From Sandaracinaceae bacterium (GTDB lineage: Bacteria; Myxococcota_A; Polyangia; Polyangiales; Houyiibacteriaceae), in assembly GCA_012514415.1 (NCBI GenBank), contig JAAZAH010000309.1:1-14907 (forward strand): a DNA stretch of 14,907 nt, in the 5' to 3' direction. Below the pieces are notes generated by a model. The model saw only the letters and a list, made by a program, of their open reading frames with translations, ran no database searches and was not told the origin of the DNA. The position numbers and the translations under genes were made by a program. Numbering within the stretch: position 1 is the stretch's first letter; the number at the start of each line of letters is the position of its first letter. Positions 6,571 through 14,907 of the stretch are shown here, piece by piece.

Positions 6571-6998
6571 TCGCTCGCATTCTTAGGGCGAGATTGGTTC
6601 TTCGTCGAATCACGGGACGGATGTGCCGACGATACTGCGCCCACGCGCGCGATTATACGCAGATTTTGCGCCGCGTTGCGAGTCTCCGCGGCCCCGCATA
6701 GGAGTCCCCGTTCGCGGATGGGCCGCAAGAGCATCCAAAAACCGGAAGACAGGAAGACAACGACAAGCTGCGCGTTCCCCACGTAATCTAAACGGATCGA
6801 ATCTGCGCTTTCATCGTCTAAACTTGGCGCTACAGTCATCCGGGGTCTTCTTGTGCACTTTTCGGGCAATCAACATCCCTCCCTCCGAGCTTTGGGGCGC
6901 CTACAACGCTGCGTCGACGCATCGCTGCGGAAGATTGCGCGATCCTCACCCGTATACGCCCCGAAGACCGGACGAGCCCACGATAAGGAGGCACCGGC
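6571..6998. other. 428-nt gap between divergent genes
   Basis: I see no recognisable gene here. The minus strand has an open frame from ATG 6869 or 6839 to a TGA at 6567 that overlaps the start of the membrane protein gene as ATGA, an arrangement used for coupled genes. Its predicted product (90-100 aa) has one short hydrophobic patch and otherwise resembles no family, with codon choice less GC3-biased than the neighbours. I do not call it as a gene. Promoters for the two divergent genes should lie here, but no clear -35/-10 pair stands out. Confidence 0.4.
6984..6991 (+). promoter_or_regulatory. Strong ribosome binding site fixing a TTG start
   Basis: TAAGGAGG lies seven bases before TTG 6999. 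It is close to the ideal anti-16S match and is the clearest such site in the window. It decides the start of the TonB-like gene, whose frame has no ATG ahead of its membrane segment. Confidence 0.8.
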
Positions 6999-8204
6999 TT
7001 GAGCTCTCGCCAACATGAGCGCTCGCCCGTCCTTTTTTGGGCTCTTCTCCTTTCGATCGGAGCACACGCGCTCACGGGCGCTGTGGCATCGGCTTCGCTT
7101 GCGCGCATGCCCTCCGCACCCATCAGGCTTCCCGATGAGTCACCCATCGAGTTCATGGTGCTCGAGCCGCTCGAACGCCCTGACGAGCCCATCCGCCTCC
7201 CTGAGCCACCGCCCGAGAGGCCGTCCGCCGATCCGCCGCCCCGTACCCCGAGCGCCCCCAGCGCCATCGCGCCACGTCGAACCGAGCGCCGACCGAGCGA
7301 TGCGGTCATCCCAACCGAGCGTCCCAGCGAAGCCGAGCCCGCTCCAGACTCGACGCCGCCCGAGCCCGACGACGGACCCGAGCCCGACGACGGAAGGGAG
7401 GAAACACCGGAGGAACTCGAAGCACGTCGCCGCGCTGAGGGCATCTCGACAAAAAACGGATTGCGCGTCGATCCCCGCGCCGTCGCGCTTTCCGCCCTCT
7501 CCTCGGAAATGGGGCGAAACGCCCCTCGTGCCTCCTACCAAGAAGATCGTCGTCCCACCGTCGCCGATCGCCGTTCGGAACTCAACCGTGAACACAGCGG
7601 TTTCCTTAGCGCGCAAGCGAACTCCAAAGATTGGGCCGTTCCCCGCGAGGCGCCGCGCTTTATGCCGCGCCGCGACGGCTCCTACACCTATCAAGGGCAC
7701 GCCTTCTCCGCGCGCATCAACCCGGACGGAACCATTGTCTTCTCCGATCGCGAAGGCATGAACTTCTCCGATCTCGGCACGGACGACGGCAAATCCGCCG
7801 GCGTACGCTTCTCCTTCGATCTTGCCGACGGAGCTCACCGCCGGCGCGGCTCCGATCCCTATCGAGCCGAGCGCGAGTACGTGATGAAGGGCTCAGAGGA
7901 GCTTCGCGAGAAGCTGATGGCCGAGCATCGCAAAAAGGAGATGGAGCGCGGCCTTCGCCGGATCGAAACGAAGCTCATGACGATCTGGAACGCCTCGCGG
8001 GATCTTTCGGCCAAGCGACGGGCGATTTTCCGCGTGTGGGACGAGCTCTCCGAGGACGAAATGGGAGAGCGCGCGAGGGCCCTCATCCTCCGCTTCATCC
8101 GAGAGAACGCGCCCGAGGAAAGCGAGGCGGCCTTCACTCCAAGCGAGATCGAGGCGCTCAATGCGCGCCGCACCAGCCGCGAGCCTTTCGCTCCCTATCG
8201 CTAG
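6999..8204 (+). CDS. TonB-like N-terminal anchor protein with an unrelated C-terminal region
   Basis: The protein has 401 aa and starts at TTG 6999. Residues 11-31 form one membrane segment, containing S19-x3-H23. This SxxxH motif is a hallmark of the TonB anchor that contacts ExbB/ExbD. Residues 40-135 are rich in Pro, Glu and Arg, as in the periplasm-spanning part of TonB, and include two copies of PEPDDG. Residues about 136-150 are acidic-basic and perhaps helical. The C-terminal half lacks the TonB C-terminal domain. It has a short predicted beta part (DGSYTYQGHAFSARINPDG, about 221-239), then a charged helical part (about 285-375) ending in ALNARRTSREPFAPYR. I recall similar C-termini in uncharacterised myxobacterial proteins, but know no function. 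No exbB, exbD or TonB receptor gene lies in the window. The protein is probably anchored in the inner membrane and exposed to the periplasm. Confidence 0.75.
   Translation: MSSRQHERSPVLFWALLLSIGAHALTGAVASASLARMPSAPIRLPDESPIEFMVLEPLERPDEPIRLPEPPPERPSADPPPRTPSAPSAIAPRRTERRPSDAVIPTERPSEAEPAPDSTPPEPDDGPEPDDGREETPEELEARRRAEGISTKNGLRVDPRAVALSALSSEMGRNAPRASYQEDRRPTVADRRSELNREHSGFLSAQANSKDWAVPREAPRFMPRRDGSYTYQGHAFSARINPDGTIVFSDREGMNFSDLGTDDGKSAGVRFSFDLADGAHRRRGSDPYRAEREYVMKGSEELREKLMAEHRKKEMERGLRRIETKLMTIWNASRDLSAKRRAIFRVWDELSEDEMGERARALILRFIRENAPEESEAAFTPSEIEALNARRTSREPFAPYR
7360..7395 (+). repeat. 18-bp in-frame tandem duplication in the TonB-like gene
   Basis: CCGAGCCCGACGACGGAC (7360-7377) is followed by the same 18 bases with one change at the last position (7378-7395). 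It encodes PEPDDG twice in the Pro/Glu-rich linker, a place where such length changes are usually tolerated. Confidence 0.8.
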
Positions 8205-8315
8205 AACGGTAGATTCTAGGCCAAAATTTCGGAGATCCACTTCCGAACGCGTGCTATCCCTTCCTCGCACCTGATTGCCGGAGCGTTCGGCTTCAGGTAA
8301 ACGCGTGATTCAACT
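8205..8315. other. Leader region of the methylmalonyl-CoA mutase operon
   Basis: These 111 bases separate the TonB-like gene from mutA. They contain an inverted repeat TTCGGA (8228-8233) / TCCGAA (8242-8247) and the direct repeat ACGCGTG at 8247-8253 and 8301-8307, 54 nt apart. The hairpin has no T-run. Either repeat could be a binding site for a regulator, but nothing identifies one, and I see no cobalamin riboswitch (the gap is too short). Confidence 0.3.
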
Positions 8316-10355
8316 ATGGCCGACTCAAAATTTCGTATCGATGAGACTTTCGCACCGGCGGATCTCGCCGCGTGGGAGGCACTCATCGAAAAAGATCTCC
8401 GCGGTGCGACCGTCGACTCCCTGAGGCGAACGACCGAGGGTGGGCTTCCCCTTGAGCCCCTCTATACCGAAGAAAATACGCGTGAAGGATCGGAGTTCCC
8501 CGGGCTGCCGCCTTATACACGCGGAGGGGATGCGGCGCGTCGCGGTTGGATCATCCGCCAAGAATACAGTGAGCCCCGTCCGAGCGTCGCTCGCATGCAG
8601 ATCGAGCACGATCTCGATCGAGGGGTCGAAGGGCTCTTCATCGAGCTTGGCCTGAGTCGCGGCGTTCGAATCCTGAGCCCGGCCGATCTCGAAGAAGTTT
8701 TGAGCGGTGTCGATCTCGAGTCGCGCGATCTCTGTCTCTCTCCCGGCGCCGATTTTCTCGGCGTGAGCTGCGCGTTCTTCGCTCTCGCTCGCGCGAGGGG
8801 CGTTGCGCTCTCGAAGCTCCGCGGCAGCCTGGGCGTCGATCCCCTCGGCGCGCTCGCACGAGACGGCAGCCTCTCCTCCGGACTCCGAGGTGTGTATCGC
8901 GAAGCGCGCGCCCTCGCAGACTACGGCATCCGGGAGACGGACCTTCGGGTCTTCCGCGTCGATACGGCCCCCTACGCCGAGGCCGGAGCGACGGCCGTCG
9001 ATGAACTCGCCTTCGCACTCTCGACGCTCGTCGCTTACCTCCGGAAGCTCGTCGAATGGGGACATCCCGTCGATGAGGCGGCGCCGCGCATCGACCTCGC
9101 CCTATCCACTGGAGGCGAGTTCTTTGAGCAAATCGCGAAGCTTCGGGCGATGCGTCTGCTCGTCTCCAAAGTCGTTCACGCGGCGGGCGGCTCTCCGAAG
9201 GCGCAGCGCCTCCTCATCCACGCCCGCAATGGTCGGTTCACCAAGACCCGCCGTGATCCCTGGGTGAATCTTCTTCGGAGCACGGCCGAGAGCTTTGCCG
9301 CTGCGGTCGGCGGCGCCGATAGCGTCGCGACCGCGCCCTTTGATATCGCCCTCGAATCGAGCGATGATTTCTCGCTCCGCATCGCGCGCAACACCCAGCT
9401 CATCCTCCGAGAAGAGGCCCGCGTCGCGGATGTGGTCGATCCCGCCGGAGGAAGCTATTTCATTGAGCGTCTCACCGAAGAGATGGCGCGCGCCGCGTGG
9501 GAGGTCTTCCGCCAGCTCGAGTCGGCCGGCGGGATGGAAAATGCGCTCAAGTCGGGACGCGTTGCATCTTGGCTCGAAGAAACGGAGCGCGCGCGTGAGC
9601 TCGCCGTCCGTTCGCGGAAGCGGCCGATCCTCGGCGTGAGCGAGTTCCCGAACCTGACCGAAGCGAGGGTCGAACGAGCCCCCATCGCCCCCGAGCTCAT
9701 CGACGCCGATCGCGGTCGGCCCTTCGGCAACGAGGACGCGGACGCCCGCCAGCTCGCGTTGATGGAGCTGAGCCGTGCGATCCGCGATGAGGATCCGTCG
9801 GCGCTCACCGAAAGCGTCATCCGCGCGCTCGAAAAGGGCGCCAGGCTCGACGCGATCCGCGTCACCCTCGATGACGGAGAAGCCATCCTCGCCATCGAGC
9901 CGATCAAGCCGCGTCCGATCGCTCGGCTCTTTGAAGCCCTTCGCGATAAGAGCGATGCACTCCTCGAGCGAACGGGCGAGCGACCCAAAGTCTTTCTTGC
10001 CCTCCTCGGAAGCGTTGCGGAACACACCGCGCGAGCGACCTTCAGCGCAAACTTTCTCGCGGCCGGAGGCTTCGAAGCCATCGAGGCCAAGGAGATCGAC
10101 GAGCCGGCCGCTCTTCGCGCGGCGTACCTCGCTTCAGGCGCAAAAATCGCGATGATCGCTGGCTCCGATGCGCGCTATTCCGAGGCGCTCCCAGACCTCA
10201 CTCGCGCGCTCCGCGAAGCCTCTCCTCTCAAGGTCCTCCTTGCAGGCAAGCCCTCGGGCGAGGGCGAGCGGGACGAAGGCATCGACGAATTCGTCTCGCT
10301 CGGCGCCGATATCTACTCAATCCTCGCTGGCCTTTACGAAGCGATGGGGGTTTAA
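8316..10355 (+). CDS. mutA: Methylmalonyl-CoA mutase small subunit
   Basis: This 679-aa protein is the non-catalytic partner of the heterodimeric adenosylcobalamin-dependent mutase that interconverts succinyl-CoA and methylmalonyl-CoA in the cytoplasm. The N-terminal part (about 1-500) aligns by eye with the TIM-barrel domain of the large subunit: LPLEPLYTEEN, GWIIRQEYSEP, FEQIAKLRAMRLL, then RIARNTQLILREEARVADVVDPAGGSYFIE. At the site where the large subunit has RQYAG, this one has RQEYS, and it lacks the SGYHMQEAG motif. The C-terminal part (from about 556) looks like a B12-binding fold, but the DxHxxG cobalt-ligand loop is replaced by VAEHTARA, so it should not bind B12. These losses are normal for the small subunit. 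Length matches other small subunits (about 620-680 aa). The stop is 2 nt before mutB. The Shine-Dalgarno sequence is weak. Confidence 0.93.
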   Translation: MADSKFRIDETFAPADLAAWEALIEKDLRGATVDSLRRTTEGGLPLEPLYTEENTREGSEFPGLPPYTRGGDAARRGWIIRQEYSEPRPSVARMQIEHDLDRGVEGLFIELGLSRGVRILSPADLEEVLSGVDLESRDLCLSPGADFLGVSCAFFALARARGVALSKLRGSLGVDPLGALARDGSLSSGLRGVYREARALADYGIRETDLRVFRVDTAPYAEAGATAVDELAFALSTLVAYLRKLVEWGHPVDEAAPRIDLALSTGGEFFEQIAKLRAMRLLVSKVVHAAGGSPKAQRLLIHARNGRFTKTRRDPWVNLLRSTAESFAAAVGGADSVATAPFDIALESSDDFSLRIARNTQLILREEARVADVVDPAGGSYFIERLTEEMARAAWEVFRQLESAGGMENALKSGRVASWLEETERARELAVRSRKRPILGVSEFPNLTEARVERAPIAPELIDADRGRPFGNEDADARQLALMELSRAIRDEDPSALTESVIRALEKGARLDAIRVTLDDGEAILAIEPIKPRPIARLFEALRDKSDALLERTGERPKVFLALLGSVAEHTARATFSANFLAAGGFEAIEAKEIDEPAALRAAYLASGAKIAMIAGSDARYSEALPDLTRALREASPLKVLLAGKPSGEGERDEGIDEFVSLGADIYSILAGLYEAMGV

Positions 10356-10357
10356 CG

Positions 10358-12529
<2,172 letters not shown>

Positions 12530-12530
12530 A

Positions 12531-13526
12531 ATGGCGAGACCGAGCGTCGAAGACCTCTATGCGGGCATTCGCGCGGGCAACCGCGCGATGCTCGCTCGCG
12601 CCATCACGCTCGTGGAGAGTGAGCGCGCTTCGGATTTCGAAGATGCTCAGCGGCTTCTCAATATGCTTCTCCCGGATACGGGGAATGCGATCCGCATCGG
12701 CATCAGCGGCATCCCTGGAGCGGGGAAGAGCACGTTCATCGACGCGTTCGGCATGATGCTCACCGAGCAAGGGAAGCGCGTCGCCGTGCTCGCCATCGAT
12801 CCCTCGAGCACCGTCAGTCGCGGGAGCATCCTCGGCGATAAGACCCGAATGGCGCGACTGTCTCGTGAGGAGACCGCGTTCATTCGCCCCTCACCGAGCA
12901 GCGGCACGCTAGGCGGCGTGCACCGCAAGACGCGTGAGACGATGCTGCTCTGCGAGGCCTTCGGCTTTGATACCGTGATCATCGAGACCGTCGGGGTTGG
13001 CCAGAGTGAGACGGTCGTCGCCGAGATGGTGGATGTCTATCTTGTGCTCATGATCGCCGGTACCGGCGATGAGCTCCAGGGGATCAAACGCGGCATCCTT
13101 GAGGTCGCGGATATCCTCGCGATCAATAAAGCGGATGGCGACAATGTGAAGCGCGCCCAGCTCGCGCGAAGGGAGCTTCAAACGGCGCTTCATTTGATGC
13201 GTGGTTCGCGAAAGGGCTGGCAGCCTCCTGTCCTCGCTTGCTCTGCGCTCGAGGGCACGGGGCTCGATGCGATCTGGGAGCAGATCCTGAAGCATCGCGC
13301 GCTGATGATCGAGACGGGCGAGTTCGAGACGAAGCGGAGTGAGCAGGCCATCCACTGGATGTGGAATATGATCGAAGACGGCCTTCTCTCTTCACTTCGG
13401 CAAAACGACGACATCGCCGCGAAGACAAGCGAGCTCGAGGCGCGCGTCAACCGCGGTGAACTGACTCCTTCCTCTGCCGCGACGGCCGTTCTCGAAGCTT
13501 ATTTTCAAGCGATGCGCGCGCGATGA
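12531..13526 (+). CDS. meaB: MeaB G-protein chaperone of methylmalonyl-CoA mutase
   Basis: This 331-aa P-loop GTPase of the MeaB/ArgK (MMAA) family binds the mutase, gates transfer of adenosylcobalamin into it and helps remove damaged cofactor. Motifs: Walker A GIPGAGKST (60-68); DPSSTVSRGSILGDKTRM (90-107), the family's switch region; IRPSPSSGTLGGVHRKTRE (118-136); G3 ETVGVGQSE (152-160); AGTGDELQGIKRGILEVAD (176-194); and G4 NKAD (199-202). The C-terminal helices (about 280-331) fit the dimerisation arm. Start at ATG 12531 gives the normal family length. An in-frame ATG at 12444 would add 29 residues but lies inside mutB and reads as low-complexity sequence, so I reject it. There is 1 nt between the mutB TAA and this ATG and no Shine-Dalgarno sequence, implying translational coupling with mutB. 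Confidence 0.95.
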   Translation: MARPSVEDLYAGIRAGNRAMLARAITLVESERASDFEDAQRLLNMLLPDTGNAIRIGISGIPGAGKSTFIDAFGMMLTEQGKRVAVLAIDPSSTVSRGSILGDKTRMARLSREETAFIRPSPSSGTLGGVHRKTRETMLLCEAFGFDTVIIETVGVGQSETVVAEMVDVYLVLMIAGTGDELQGIKRGILEVADILAINKADGDNVKRAQLARRELQTALHLMRGSRKGWQPPVLACSALEGTGLDAIWEQILKHRALMIETGEFETKRSEQAIHWMWNMIEDGLLSSLRQNDDIAAKTSELEARVNRGELTPSSAATAVLEAYFQAMRAR

Positions 13527-13574
13527 GGGGCGCGCTCGGCGGGAGCGGCGATCGTCTCGCGAGCGTCCCAATTT

Positions 13575-13590
13575 AGGGATATTCCCTTTT
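13575..13590 (+). terminator. Possible weak terminator after the mut operon
   Basis: AGGGA (13575-13579) and TCCCT (13583-13587) can form a short hairpin with a 3-nt loop, followed by TTTT (13587-13590). It lies 48 nt after the meaB stop. The stem is short and the T-run brief, so this is a candidate only. Confidence 0.3.
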
Positions 13591-13695
13591 CTGGCCGTAT
13601 TTATGCGGGTTTCGGGGGAAATGAGCGCTTTTTCTATTGAGAATGCCGCCCGTTGCGCTTAACCACGCGGCCTCTCACGGATTCATCGAGCCCCC

Positions 13696-14226
13696 ATGGA
13701 ATACACCTCCCCCGATCCCCAAGCCGTGGTTCGAGCGGCCAACGTCCGCGCGACCCTCGAAGCGTTCCGCCTTCTCCCAGACGTGGGGCGACGGTTGATC
13801 GAGAGGCATCAGCTCGAGCTCGCCGACCTCCGCCCCGAGAACTTCGTCCCCCTTCAGCGATGGCTCGATGCACTCAAAGCGATCGAAGAGCTGGTCGGCG
13901 CAGCAAAGCTTCGCGACGTCGGGCGAAACATCATCGAGAGCGCGGACATCCCGCCGAGCGATACCGAGACGCTCCTCCTTAACCTCAACGACGTTTACCG
14001 ACAAAACCACAAGGGGAACGTCGGACGCTATTTGAGCCATCGGCTGCCAGACGGCGCCGTCGAGATCCATTGCGAGACGCCTTATCCGCGCCATTTTGAG
14101 TGGGGGCTCGTCGAGAGCTTTTGCCGCAATCAAAGGGCGAACCAAGGCGCGCGCTTTAGCGCGGAATTCATCGAAGGTGAACCCAAGGGTGAGCGGACCT
14201 GCACCCTGATTGTGCGAAAGCTCTGA
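13696..14226 (+). CDS. Soluble 176-aa protein of unknown function
   Basis: There is no signal peptide or membrane segment. Residues 10-80 look helical (VVRAANVRATLEAFRLL, LQRWLDALKAIEELVGAAKLRDVG). Residues 95-176 look alpha/beta: NLNDVYRQNHKGNVGRYLSH (96-115), AVEIHCETPYPRHFEWGLVESF (121-142), then FSAEFIEGE and CTLIVRKL strands at the end. The pattern of a YRxNHxG strand followed by a CxTPYPxxF loop recalls small bacterial proteins related to the V4R / haem-NO-binding fold, but I cannot confirm this and name no function. Cys126, Cys143 and Cys169 are possible ligands or redox residues. ATG 13696 is the first in the frame that gives a normal start; its Shine-Dalgarno sequence is poor. The gene lies 169 nt after meaB, so it is probably a separate unit, and it converges on the thioesterase gene. 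Confidence 0.72.
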   Translation: MEYTSPDPQAVVRAANVRATLEAFRLLPDVGRRLIERHQLELADLRPENFVPLQRWLDALKAIEELVGAAKLRDVGRNIIESADIPPSDTETLLLNLNDVYRQNHKGNVGRYLSHRLPDGAVEIHCETPYPRHFEWGLVESFCRNQRANQGARFSAEFIEGEPKGERTCTLIVRKL

Positions 14227-14258
14227 GCGCCTGTCGCTGTCTTGCGGCCCTTTGAAGC

Positions 14259-14720
14259 TCAGCGGCTCTCGTCGTCTTTTGGCTGAACGCAATAAAGCGT
14301 CTGCTGACCCAAGGCGACGAGCTTTCGCTCTTCCGTCGGACCTTCGCCCTTGAGGCTATAGACCTCGAGTGTGCAGACGGTGAGCGTTCGACCGGCGCGC
14401 ACCACCTTCGCGACGGCCTCGGCGCGATCGCCCGCGGAGGGCGCGAGAAGGTTCAGTTTGTACTCGACGCTGAGCACCTCAGCGCCGGGCGGGAACATCG
14501 TGAGCGCCGCGTATCCGCCCGCGCTATCGGCGATGGCGCCCGTCGCTCCCGCGTGCATGAAGCCGTGCTGTTGACTGAGCTCGGGACGGGCGCGCAGCCC
14601 AATCACGACGCGCCCCCGCTCCACCTCGAGCAGCTCTGCGCCTAGGAGCTTCATCAAGCCTTGTTTCTCGAAGCTGGTTTGGATGCGGGTGTGGACATCT
14701 GCTTTCGTCACGTCGCTCAT
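14259..14720 (-). CDS. PaaI-type hotdog thioesterase
   Basis: This 153-aa protein is probably an acyl-CoA thioesterase. The hotdog signature is clear: QQHGFMHAGATGAIADSAGGYAA (51-73), with HGFMHAG around the central helix and Asp65 at the usual catalytic position. It continues with EYKLNLLAPSAGD (86-98), AKVVRAGRTLTVCTLEVYS (104-122) and ending strands KLVALGQQTLYCV. Members hydrolyse aryl- or short/medium acyl-CoA thioesters as tetramers in the cytoplasm; the substrate cannot be read from sequence. I chose ATG 14720 because AAAGGTGA lies four bases upstream. A longer frame back to 14822 adds 34 residues of low-complexity sequence that does not look like part of a hotdog fold. The gene converges on the 176-aa gene, with 32 nt between the stops. 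Confidence 0.88.
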   Translation of the reverse strand: MSDVTKADVHTRIQTSFEKQGLMKLLGAELLEVERGRVVIGLRARPELSQQHGFMHAGATGAIADSAGGYAALTMFPPGAEVLSVEYKLNLLAPSAGDRAEAVAKVVRAGRTLTVCTLEVYSLKGEGPTEERKLVALGQQTLYCVQPKDDESR

Positions 14721-14724
14721 TCGG

Positions 14725-14732
14725 TCACCTTT
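14725..14732 (-). promoter_or_regulatory. Ribosome binding site fixing the thioesterase start
   Basis: On the minus strand this reads AAAGGTGA, four bases before ATG 14720. It favours the 153-aa product over the longer reading. Confidence 0.65.
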
Positions 14733-14833
14733 GAGCGAAGCTTGAAGCGAATGGGCGGTGGGGGCACGTGGAGCCGGGTACAATAAAGCATGCGTCCCGC
14801 CCGCCGTCGTCGCCTCAGGCAAGCGCTTGGCTT

Positions 14834-14907
14834 TTAGCGCATGCGAGCGTCGATGATGCGAGCCTCGCGGAGCGCGCTCGAGAAGATTCGTGCCCGCATC
14901 GATGATC
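14834..14907 (-). CDS. Possible C-terminal end of a further minus-strand gene
   Basis: On the minus strand one frame enters from the right edge and reads MRARIFSSALREARIIDARMR before a TAA at 14834-14836, with G/C-rich third positions. It would lie upstream of the thioesterase in the same direction. The same bases also read from ATG 14841 on the plus strand as MRASMMRASRSALEKIRARI, so direction is unsettled. With only 23 codons visible neither can be confirmed. Confidence 0.25.
   Translation of the reverse strand, partial: SSMRARIFSSALREARIIDARMR

Noticed and set aside
7015..7761. A 248-codon plus-strand frame inside the TonB-like gene starting at an ATG
   Set aside because: Its product is Pro/Ser/Arg filler. 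The other frame has the strong ribosome site, membrane anchor and an orderly C-terminus despite its TTG start.
8205..8315. Cobalamin riboswitch ahead of the B12-dependent mutase genes
   Set aside because: The gap is only 111 nt, too short for the usual aptamer, and I see no B12-box-like sequence.
9102..10025. A 307-codon open frame antisense to mutA
   Set aside because: Same cause: antisense frames stay open in GC-rich genes. mutA is clearly the coding strand.
14721..14822. N-terminal extension of the thioesterase to an ATG at 14822
   Set aside because: The 34 extra residues are low-complexity, and a good ribosome site lies just before ATG 14720.

Overview
The window is GC-rich chromosomal DNA with strong G/C preference at third codon positions. 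It probably comes from a Gram-negative bacterium of the Myxococcota (former Deltaproteobacteria). The case rests on the mix of genes: a Tat-exported DUF1501-like protein paired with a DUF1549/DUF1553-like lipoprotein, a haem-type lipoprotein with CX4CH motifs, a long Y1 transposase of a kind I associate with myxobacterial genomes, and a two-subunit methylmalonyl-CoA mutase with MeaB. This is inference from gene content; there is no rRNA or other direct marker.

Bases 1-6000 are an accessory, envelope-oriented region. On the minus strand a 606-aa DUF1549/1553-like lipoprotein (2815 to 995) is followed 12 nt later by a Tat-signal DUF1501-like protein (982, running off the left edge). A Y1/REP-associated-type transposase gene (3005-4003, plus strand) lies just upstream, bracketed by short repeats: a cluster of AGGTTGCCG-type repeats at 2772-2879 and an inverted copy at 4219-4236. 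Part of the left cluster forms the first codons of the lipoprotein gene. Then come an outer-membrane beta-barrel candidate (4275-5000) and a two-module CX4CH lipoprotein (4988-5983) that overlaps it by 13 nt.

Bases 5992-8204 hold a five-helix membrane protein of unknown function (minus strand), a 428-nt stretch without a convincing gene, and a 401-aa protein with a TonB-like N-terminus (including SxxxH) but no TonB C-terminal domain. Its TTG start is fixed by a near-perfect Shine-Dalgarno sequence.

Bases 8316-13526 are a compact operon for adenosylcobalamin-dependent methylmalonyl-CoA mutase: small subunit (mutA), large catalytic and B12-binding subunit (mutB), and the G-protein chaperone meaB, separated by only 1-2 nt. 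Together they interconvert succinyl-CoA and methylmalonyl-CoA (propionate and branched-chain/odd-chain metabolism) and protect or reload the B12 enzyme. The right end has a 176-aa soluble protein of unknown function, a convergent PaaI-type hotdog thioesterase, and an ambiguous gene end.

The parts most worth a second look are the transposase and its flanking repeats (including their intrusion into the lipoprotein gene), the beta-barrel/CX4CH lipoprotein pair, and the TonB-like protein with an unrelated C-terminus. I saw no CRISPR array, tRNA, rRNA or phage module.
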